This document shows positions 54,547-61,690 of a DNA stretch of 64,000 nucleotides, one piece after another (position 1 is the stretch's first letter; the number at the start of each line of letters is the position of its first letter). Location of the stretch: assembly GCA_024225395.1 (NCBI GenBank), contig JAAEMR010000048.1:16525-80524 (forward strand). The letters are read 5' to 3'. The position numbers and the translations under genes were made by a program. The notes under the pieces are model-generated. The model was not told the origin of the DNA. It did no database searches and was given only the letters and a program-made list of their open reading frames with translations. Source of the DNA: Gammaproteobacteria bacterium. GTDB taxonomy: Bacteria; Pseudomonadota; Gammaproteobacteria; GCA-001735895.

Positions 54547-57408
54547 ATGAATATTATTAAGCCATTACATATCGCCTGTAACCAGCAGGTGCTCGAACAT
54601 AACAATCAGTTTCACTGCATTGTTTCCGCAACCATGGGCGTGCGACTTTCAACAGGGGAAGCGTTACTGGAATTTGATTTCTATAAAGAAGCGTTTGCGT
54701 GCATGGGCGATAATCCGCTACCGGATCTTGCCATGCCAAAACCCCAGGCTGAGTATATTGTTTCGGGTTCGTATCATTCGCCGGGTGGAAAGGATATAAC
54801 AGCGGGTGAAGTCCTGGTAAGAGTAGGAGATAAAGAAAAAAAATTACACATTTTCGGTGCCCGGCAATGGACAGTGGGTTTACCCAGCAAGCCTGAGACA
54901 TTTACTTCCATTCCGCTATCGTACACCCTGGCTTACGGTGGTAATGGTTTCGAAAACAACCCGGACGGCATGGGGTACGATGACAGTAATTTACCGTTGA
55001 TAGAAAACCCCAATCAACTACTCACTTCAAACAAACAAAAAATTCAGCCTGCAGGTTTGTCGCCTATGTCTCCAGCATGGCCCCAGCGTATGCGTTTTCA
55101 GGGAACCTATGATGAGACCTATTTAACGAAATATTATCCGGGTTACCCGGAAGATTTTGACTGGAATTTTTTCATGACAACGGCGCAAGATCAGTGGCTG
55201 GATGGATACTTTAACGGAAATGAAGCCTTCGAATTTCACAATCTCCACCCTGATAAGCCGGTAATCAGCGGTAAGCTGCCAGGTTACCTGGTACGTTGTT
55301 TTGTGAAACATGGGCAGCCGGATGAGCATCAACAGTTTATAGAATTACATTTGAACCTGGATACCCTGTGGTTTTTTCCTGAAGCAGATTTAGCCTTGAT
55401 AATCTCCCGGGGTGGAATGCAGGTGAAGGATGACGATGCAACACAAATTACCGATATGTTACTGGCTTTTGAATCGCCTGGAGAGCCACCCCGTGATATG
55501 GAATATCATCAGGCCGCATTAAATCGACGGCTTCAAAGTGATGACGCTCTTTTAAATAATTTCAATACCAGTGATTTAATACCGGCAGGCGTGAAATGCG
55601 CAATGGAAATCTTGCAGGAGAATGCATTTGAGGGCTCAGAAACCAGCCCGTTTGAAGAGAATCTCGATGCCAAAACCAAAGCGGTACAGGCATTAGTCGA
55701 TGATAAATTACAGGATCTCACCAGTGAATATGACAGTAATATGGAAGCTGCAGATGAAAAGCAAAAACGGGAATTGCTGGATCTGAAGAAGTCGCTGGAA
55801 AAACTCCCAGAGAGCAAACCCGATGCGGATTTAGTAGCACTTAACCAACAACTCGAAGCGATACTACCGGGTATCACCGCTGGTGATGCCAGTAAATTAA
55901 AACTAACAGAATTTTCGTTTGGCAAGATCGATGAGTTAATGTCGGTTATCGATAAGTTCCGTGATGATAAAATTGACCTGGCCATGAAAGAGGTAGAAAA
56001 AACAAACAAGGCATTGGAACAGCAAATTGTTGAAGCAAGCGGGAACATGGATGAACTCGCTACAGAATCTTTGGAAAAGGACAAGGTTTTGCTAGATCAA
56101 TTAAACCTGGCTCCTGATCAACAGGATGCGGTGATGCCAAGATTTAATATGCGCGAAGTACAGGACAGTATGACGCAGTTGAATCCACAAATTGCTGAAG
56201 CCATGCAACAGATGCAAAGCATGAAAGCCATGGGTGCGGATGATGAGAGCACGCGTGAACTCGAAAAAATGATAGAAGAATTGATGCAACAGCAGGAGGC
56301 AGGCGCGACACAACCACTGGATGAAGCCGAAAAAGATTTAAAAGAGCTGTATCGAACGACTGCCCATGGTTTACCGCACTGTAAATCGCCTCACAATGAA
56401 TCTATCGATGAGGTGAAGGAAAAGTTTATTAACCGGCTGAATAAACTCCAGAAAGTTTCAGATATGGATTGGGCTTGTCTCGATTTGAGCGGTGTGATTT
56501 TAGACGGAATAGATATGAGTGGCGCCTACCTGGAACAGGTGGATTTTACGAATGCAAGTTTAAAGGACTGTAATTTAAAAGGGGCCATACTCTCCAGGGC
56601 GATTCTGGATAATGCCGATTTGTCGGGAGCAAACCTGGAAAACTCGAATCTCGGATCAGTGTCAGCCCGGCAGGCCAATTTTAGTCGCACCATGGTGAAA
56701 GGTACTATTTTATCCAAAGGAAATTTTTCCAATTCAAATTTCGATTCGAGTCATCTGGAAGAAATAGAAATGTTGGAGATCAAGGTTGACGGGGCAGATT
56801 TTAGTCATTGCAAAATGGAAAAAATGCAATTTATCAATACAGACTTCAGGGGTACCGTGTTTAAAAATGCATTGCTCAATGAATCGGTTTTTTTACAATG
56901 TAATATTTCTGTTGCCGATTTTAGCGGTGCGACTATGCAACGTTGTGTATGGTCGAACACCAATTTAAAAAATGTGATATTCGATGCAGCAGATATGACA
57001 TCGAATTGTTTTGCCGCAACCGAAGACGAATCGGTAGTTTTGGAAGCAACCAGTTTTAAGGGCAGCTGTCTCGAAAAGGTTAACTTTCAGGGAATAACCA
57101 TGCCAAAAGCTGATTTTAAAGATGCAATATTGACCGGGGCCAATTTCAGTCTGGCCGATGCCAGTTATGCCGATTTCTCGAACACCAGCGCCAGGCAGGC
57201 ATTTTTCAGGAAAGCCACGTTAACCTTTTGTAACTTTGATAAAGCCAATGTTATGGAAGGTTCGATGGCTAAAGCACAACTTTCTGGGGCTTCTTTCGTG
57301 GGTGCTAATTTATATGCAGTGGATTTTTTACGTTCCACCCTGGGGGAGACGGATTTCAGCAGGGCGAACCTGGATAACACCATCTTACGAGACTGGCGGC
57401 CCTCATGA
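54547..57408 (+). CDS. DUF2169 protein fused to pentapeptide repeats (T6SS accessory)
   Basis: This 953-residue protein has a DUF2169 domain (~1-310: HCIVSATMGVRLSTGEALLEFDFYKEAF, ARQWTVGLPSKPETFTSIPLSYTLAYGG, PAWPQRMRFQGTYD). A long charged coiled-coil region (~370-600) follows, then about 60 pentapeptide repeats (from ~645: LSGVILDGIDMSGAYLEQVDFTNASLKDCNLKGA). DUF2169 proteins accompany vgrG genes and are thought to help load spikes or effectors. Pentapeptide repeats form a square beta-helix that could extend a spike. It starts 5 nt after vgrG and overlaps the next gene by ATGA. Confidence 0.85.
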   Translation: MNIIKPLHIACNQQVLEHNNQFHCIVSATMGVRLSTGEALLEFDFYKEAFACMGDNPLPDLAMPKPQAEYIVSGSYHSPGGKDITAGEVLVRVGDKEKKLHIFGARQWTVGLPSKPETFTSIPLSYTLAYGGNGFENNPDGMGYDDSNLPLIENPNQLLTSNKQKIQPAGLSPMSPAWPQRMRFQGTYDETYLTKYYPGYPEDFDWNFFMTTAQDQWLDGYFNGNEAFEFHNLHPDKPVISGKLPGYLVRCFVKHGQPDEHQQFIELHLNLDTLWFFPEADLALIISRGGMQVKDDDATQITDMLLAFESPGEPPRDMEYHQAALNRRLQSDDALLNNFNTSDLIPAGVKCAMEILQENAFEGSETSPFEENLDAKTKAVQALVDDKLQDLTSEYDSNMEAADEKQKRELLDLKKSLEKLPESKPDADLVALNQQLEAILPGITAGDASKLKLTEFSFGKIDELMSVIDKFRDDKIDLAMKEVEKTNKALEQQIVEASGNMDELATESLEKDKVLLDQLNLAPDQQDAVMPRFNMREVQDSMTQLNPQIAEAMQQMQSMKAMGADDESTRELEKMIEELMQQQEAGATQPLDEAEKDLKELYRTTAHGLPHCKSPHNESIDEVKEKFINRLNKLQKVSDMDWACLDLSGVILDGIDMSGAYLEQVDFTNASLKDCNLKGAILSRAILDNADLSGANLENSNLGSVSARQANFSRTMVKGTILSKGNFSNSNFDSSHLEEIEMLEIKVDGADFSHCKMEKMQFINTDFRGTVFKNALLNESVFLQCNISVADFSGATMQRCVWSNTNLKNVIFDAADMTSNCFAATEDESVVLEATSFKGSCLEKVNFQGITMPKADFKDAILTGANFSLADASYADFSNTSARQAFFRKATLTFCNFDKANVMEGSMAKAQLSGASFVGANLYAVDFLRSTLGETDFSRANLDNTILRDWRPS

Positions 57409-58466
57409 CGGTGACATCCGGCGTGGAATTATCCAGACAGGTCAAGGAACTGGGTGAGTTTTATTCACAGGAAAAATTTAGTGACCTGGATTGCCGCAAT
57501 CTGGATTTTTCCGGAGCGATATTTATGGAGGTTGAATTCGATAATTGTGATTTTTCGGGTTCAAACTTAAAAGAAGCAGCATTCAATAAATGCGAATTTA
57601 TAAAAGCAAAATTTATTGAAACGGACTTGAATGAAACGGTATTTTCTAATACCGGATTGAAGTCGGCTGATTTTAGTTATTCGACGATGAATGGTACAAA
57701 GTTCATAGCTTCTGAATGCAGTTCAATTAACTTTGATCATTGTGTATTTGAATCATTAGTTTTTGTGAATACAAACATGATGAATGGAGAATTTACAAAT
57801 ATTAATGCTGAAACTACAGTATTCAATAATTGTAAGCTTCAGGGTATCAACTTTACTAACGCAAGGTTTTTTAAATCCATCTTTAATGAATGTGAATTCG
57901 ATGGGAACTCATTTGAAAAAGTTGCTTTTCAGTTGAGTTGTTTATTCAAGGCTAATTTTAATGGGGTCAACTTTAGTCAACTGGATCTCACGCAAATTCA
58001 ATTTACAGAATGTCAATTACAAGGCTGTGATTTTTCTTCATCATTATTACAGCAAGCAGGTTTTATGAAGGCCGATTTAAGTGGTTCAAAGTTTGATGGT
58101 GCTAATGCAGAATTATCAAACTTTTATGAAGCGACGCTGAACTCAGTGAGTATGTCTAAAGTAAATTTATCAAAAGCAAGTATGCAAAAATCAAAAATTA
58201 GCCAGTCAGATTTCAGGTCGAGTAACTTTGAAATGTCTCAGTTAACGGAAGCAGTCATCACAAATTCATTATTTTCAGGTTCAAATTTCACTTTTGCCGA
58301 CCTGTCACATGCGGTTGTTACTGATTCTGATTTTTCAAATACCAATTTGTCTGGAGCTAAAATGCATGAGTTTTACGATGTAAATAACTTGTGGGAATCT
58401 GCAAATATAGCGGATGCACAAAAGACCGATCCAAACAAGCAAAAAGCCGAACAATGGGGTAAATAG
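57405..58466 (+). CDS. Pentapeptide-repeat protein
   Basis: This 353-residue protein is almost wholly made of A(D/N)LXX-type pentapeptides (from ~25 to ~330: LDFSGAIFMEVEFDNCDFSGSNLKEAAFNKCEF and so on), many with Phe or Leu at the centre and Cys/Asn nearby. It should fold into one long right-handed beta-helix. It overlaps the DUF2169 gene stop, so the two are made together and may bind each other. Specific function is unknown: spike part, adaptor or inert effector shell. Confidence 0.85.
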   Translation: MTVTSGVELSRQVKELGEFYSQEKFSDLDCRNLDFSGAIFMEVEFDNCDFSGSNLKEAAFNKCEFIKAKFIETDLNETVFSNTGLKSADFSYSTMNGTKFIASECSSINFDHCVFESLVFVNTNMMNGEFTNINAETTVFNNCKLQGINFTNARFFKSIFNECEFDGNSFEKVAFQLSCLFKANFNGVNFSQLDLTQIQFTECQLQGCDFSSSLLQQAGFMKADLSGSKFDGANAELSNFYEATLNSVSMSKVNLSKASMQKSKISQSDFRSSNFEMSQLTEAVITNSLFSGSNFTFADLSHAVVTDSDFSNTNLSGAKMHEFYDVNNLWESANIADAQKTDPNKQKAEQWGK

Positions 58467-58468
58467 CC

Positions 58469-59131
58469 ATGATGAAAACTTCTAACGTTGTTTCAATACC
58501 GCAGCCACATCATGCGGTTGTGTATATTGCGACGGTACGATCTGTTGTTAATAATACACGCTGTGAAATTGATCTCTCAGGTATACGTTGCCAAGCACAG
58601 GTAACTTTTAGTTGCCTGGTAAAGCCTGTTAATGAAGATATTGTGATGTGTGTATTATCTGAAGCAGGGGACTATTATATTACAGGGATAGTAGAGCGCA
58701 AAAATGATCAGTCTATGGCGTTATGTTTTCCAGATAATGTTTCGATGCAGTCGCAATCTGGCTCAATAAATTTAAATTCGTCTAAGTCGGTCAATATAGT
58801 GGCGCCTGAAAATTTTAATTGCCTTGCTAAAAATGCACTACATAAGAGTGAAACAGCAGTTATGAAATATGACCATCTAACTGCTTCAGGAGGAACCATC
58901 CAGGCCAGCTTTTCCACATTACGAGTATTTAGTGAACTGATAAATACGATCTCAAAACAAGCTTTACACAAGGTTAAAAACTATATGCGTCACACTGAAG
59001 AAAGTGATGCGGTTAAGTCAGGAAATATGACCAGAGCAAGTCAGGGGCTTTATTCCATGAATTCACAACACACTATAATGTTAAGTAAAAAAGATACCAA
59101 AATAGATGGCGAACACATACACATGGGTTAA
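58469..59131 (+). CDS. DUF3540 protein (VgrG-needle-like T6SS accessory)
   Basis: This 220-residue protein has an N-terminal OB-like barrel (VVYIATVRSVVNNTRCEIDLSGIRCQAQVTFSCLVKPVNEDIVMCVLSEAGDYYITGIV). A short beta-helix of the VgrG-needle kind follows (NVSMQSQSGSINLNSSKSVNIVAPENF) and a helical part. This arrangement fits DUF3540, found beside DUF2169, pentapeptide and PAAR-like genes in T6SS islands. It may be a small additional spike element. It starts 2 nt after the preceding stop. Confidence 0.75.
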   Translation: MMKTSNVVSIPQPHHAVVYIATVRSVVNNTRCEIDLSGIRCQAQVTFSCLVKPVNEDIVMCVLSEAGDYYITGIVERKNDQSMALCFPDNVSMQSQSGSINLNSSKSVNIVAPENFNCLAKNALHKSETAVMKYDHLTASGGTIQASFSTLRVFSELINTISKQALHKVKNYMRHTEESDAVKSGNMTRASQGLYSMNSQHTIMLSKKDTKIDGEHIHMG

Positions 59132-59163
59132 TGAGATGAAAGAAATTTTAACTGGAGGTTTCT

Positions 59164-59586
59164 ATGTTTGCTAATTGCTCGCTGGCAGGTATGAACAATT
59201 CCATGCCTGATGTCTGCCTTACCCCGGTACCGTCACCTGCTGGACCCATACCTACACCAATGCCTTACCCCAATATTGCACAGCTACCAATGGCTTTACC
59301 ACCCACGGCGGCAATTAAGGTGCTGATAATGGCGATGCCCGCACATAACCTGGGTACCACAATTCCAATGAGTAATGGTGATGAAGCAGGATGCATGCCT
59401 GGGGGCGTTATGTCGGGTATTATTATGGGACCTTCCCGGCATATGAAAGGCAGTATGAAAGTATTTTATGGAGGCTTGCCTAGCACTAGATCATTTCTGG
59501 ATATGACGATGCAGAATTTAACAAATTGTCCCGGCACTGGAATGACGGTGGTTCCATCTCAAACGAAAGTCATGGTGATGACATAA
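59164..59586 (+). CDS. PAAR-like DUF4150 spike-tip protein
   Basis: This 140-residue protein has the DUF4150 (PAAR-like) pattern: MFANCSLAGMNNSMPDVCLTPVPSPAGPIPTPMPYPNIA, then HNLGTTIPMSNGDEAGCMPGGVMSGIIMG. Proline- and glycine-rich turns and conserved Cys/His form the metal-bound cone that sharpens VgrG. No toxin domain is fused. It has a good ribosome site (GGAGG). Confidence 0.82.
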   Translation: MFANCSLAGMNNSMPDVCLTPVPSPAGPIPTPMPYPNIAQLPMALPPTAAIKVLIMAMPAHNLGTTIPMSNGDEAGCMPGGVMSGIIMGPSRHMKGSMKVFYGGLPSTRSFLDMTMQNLTNCPGTGMTVVPSQTKVMVMT

Positions 59587-59608
59587 TTTTTACAGGGTAA
59601 AATATAAT

Positions 59609-59917
59609 ATGAATGAAGAAAATAATAGTGATACTGGGCAACAAAATTATCAGGTCCATGTTTCACCGGACCTGGATTACAGCTATCGCGATGTAGCCAA
59701 CATTTTTGTCGGTGCCGGTGATGTGGTTTTTGAATTTGGCAACATGCATCGCTCCATGCCGGGTAATATAACCATAGGCAATAGAATTGTGTTAACTATG
59801 GCCAATGCAATCGATCTGCAACAGAAACTGGGGCAAGTTTTACAGGAAGCGCAGAAACAAATGCAGGAACAATTTAAACAACAGCAACAACAGCAGAATC
59901 AGCAACAGGCTAAATGA
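59609..59917 (+). CDS. Small Gln-rich protein, DUF3467-like
   Basis: This 102-residue cytosolic protein has no signal peptide. Its body (DYSYRDVANIFVGAGDVVFEFGNMHRSMPGNITIGNRIVLTMANAIDLQQKLGQVLQE) resembles DUF3467 proteins in layout: SN..I....D.V..FG, RIV.T...A..L...L. The tail (79-102) is mostly Gln and coiled-coil prone. It lies between the PAAR-like gene and the TpsB gene, with gaps of about 25 nt on both sides, so it could serve either system. The family assignment is tentative. Confidence 0.6.
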   Translation: MNEENNSDTGQQNYQVHVSPDLDYSYRDVANIFVGAGDVVFEFGNMHRSMPGNITIGNRIVLTMANAIDLQQKLGQVLQEAQKQMQEQFKQQQQQQNQQQAK

Positions 59918-59944
59918 TTATTTATCTGAGATTTTATTAAGGGC

Positions 59945-61645
59945 ATGAGAAATTTATATATTTTTCTACTAATGTCACTGCCAGTTTGTACAAATTTGCT
60001 GGCTGTAGATCTGCCCCCGGCCGCAACCCCCGGTGGTGCCATGCCTACGGAAGAATTTCGCTATCCTCAACCTTTCAACTACCCGAAAACAGCACCCGTT
60101 CCTGAAGTAGAAGAAAAATTACAGCAAGTTGAAAAAGATGCTCCCAGAATGCGTGTGAAAGGTTTTCGCATTACCGGAGTTGATGAAAATATCGAGATTG
60201 GCATAACTCAGCAATCTGTTGAACAGCTGGTGAAGGAAGTTGCGGAAGAGATGGTAGCAACCGTTGCTTCCAAAGGGTTTTCGATCAGCATGTTTGAACA
60301 AATAACATCGGCTGTGGCCCGTTTTTACAGGCAGAGAGGTTTTTTTCTGGCAAGGGCTTATATTCCTGAGCAAACTGTGAACGATGGAATTGTACAAATA
60401 AATATCGTTGAGGGCTTTCTGGATGCTGTCGTTTTTAATGGTAACTCGCTGTATAGTAATGAGCAGTTACAGACTGCATTTGATCCACTGATGGGTCAAT
60501 CTGTTTATAAACCTGATGTTGAAGAGATACTGTTTACACTGAATGATTTTCCTGGACTTTCCACTAAAATGATATTTGGACCAGGTCTCAAATCGGGTTC
60601 TGCAGCTATCCAGTTAAAATCAGTAGATGAAGCTTCACACACACGTTTTTCAATAGATAACTTTGGTTCTACCTATACGGGTGAAAACCGGCTTCGCCTG
60701 AACCACCAGAGGAATAACATGTTAGGACAGGCTGACTTGCTGGATCTAAATTTAATTTTGACCACCAGCCCGACCAATAGCCAGTATTTTGATGGTTCAT
60801 ACCAGCAGCCAGTGATCAATTACCGATTCAATGCCGGTGGAGGATTTAGTGTAAATACCTTCGATGTTGGTGGTAATCTGACAGATCTCGGGGTTAATGG
60901 TGAGTCATTAGATATGCATGGATTTATGCAATATCTGTATAGACGTGATCGGACAGAAAAAATATCGACAACGGCTGCATTGCACATTAAATCATCTTCA
61001 AGCAGTGCCATTGCATCCCAGTTTACTGATGATAAGTTGACAGTTTTAACACTGGCCGGAGATTATGCAGGTACCAGCTGGTCTTCTTCCGGTACTTATC
61101 AGACAGCCAATATAACCCTCAGTATAGGGTTCGGTGAATCGACTGAGACCAGCCCGAAGTTTGTCGTATCAGATGCCGACTTCACGAAACTTTCATACAG
61201 TTATTCAAGATTACAACGCCTGTCCGAATTGCAGGCGGTTTTATTTACCTTTCGTGGACAGCATTCATCAGATAAATTGACTTCGCTGGAAAAGTTTTCT
61301 CTGGGTGGCCCTAATACGGTCAGAGCTTATCCGGTTTCTGAAGCTCTGATGGACACGGTTTACCTGTTTTCAGCGGAATACATCGCTTTTGCATCACCAG
61401 ATATTAAGCAGACCTGGCTTAACAAACTGCGTATGTCGGTTTTCTATGATATTGCCACTGGTGAACTGAATGATGCATTGCCCAATGAAAAATCTTCGGT
61501 GTCTTTTTCTGGAATAGGAGGGTCGGTGCAGGCAGAACCTTATGGTAAGTTTGAATTGAAATTAACGATGGCTTTAGACATGGGTGATGAACCCTCGGAT
61601 AATATGTCTCTGCCCTTTTTTATTAGTATGAATTATGATTTTTAA
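59945..61645 (+). CDS. Two-partner secretion outer-membrane transporter TpsB (FhaC/ShlB family)
   Basis: This 566-residue protein has a signal peptide (1-20, CTNLLA) and a Pro-rich N-terminal segment. POTRA domains follow (~70-235: MRVKGFRITGV, FYRQRGFFLARAYIPEQTVNDGIVQINIVEGFLDAVVFNG). Then comes a C-terminal beta-barrel with the conserved loop-6 motif GGPNTVRAYPVSE and a final NYDF with terminal Phe for Bam insertion. It exports the TpsA protein encoded next. It starts 27 nt after the DUF3467-like gene; no separate promoter is evident. Confidence 0.92.
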   Translation: MRNLYIFLLMSLPVCTNLLAVDLPPAATPGGAMPTEEFRYPQPFNYPKTAPVPEVEEKLQQVEKDAPRMRVKGFRITGVDENIEIGITQQSVEQLVKEVAEEMVATVASKGFSISMFEQITSAVARFYRQRGFFLARAYIPEQTVNDGIVQINIVEGFLDAVVFNGNSLYSNEQLQTAFDPLMGQSVYKPDVEEILFTLNDFPGLSTKMIFGPGLKSGSAAIQLKSVDEASHTRFSIDNFGSTYTGENRLRLNHQRNNMLGQADLLDLNLILTTSPTNSQYFDGSYQQPVINYRFNAGGGFSVNTFDVGGNLTDLGVNGESLDMHGFMQYLYRRDRTEKISTTAALHIKSSSSSAIASQFTDDKLTVLTLAGDYAGTSWSSSGTYQTANITLSIGFGESTETSPKFVVSDADFTKLSYSYSRLQRLSELQAVLFTFRGQHSSDKLTSLEKFSLGGPNTVRAYPVSEALMDTVYLFSAEYIAFASPDIKQTWLNKLRMSVFYDIATGELNDALPNEKSSVSFSGIGGSVQAEPYGKFELKLTMALDMGDEPSDNMSLPFFISMNYDF

Positions 61646-61690
61646 AATCATATACTGACTCAGGCTGATTTGCTGACATTGAATAACTGG

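Noticed and set aside
55533..56084. 183-residue minus-strand frame, Ser-rich
   Set aside because: It is antisense to the DUF2169 coiled-coil region; Ser/Leu richness mirrors Asp/Glu/Lys codons on the plus strand and there is no ribosome site.
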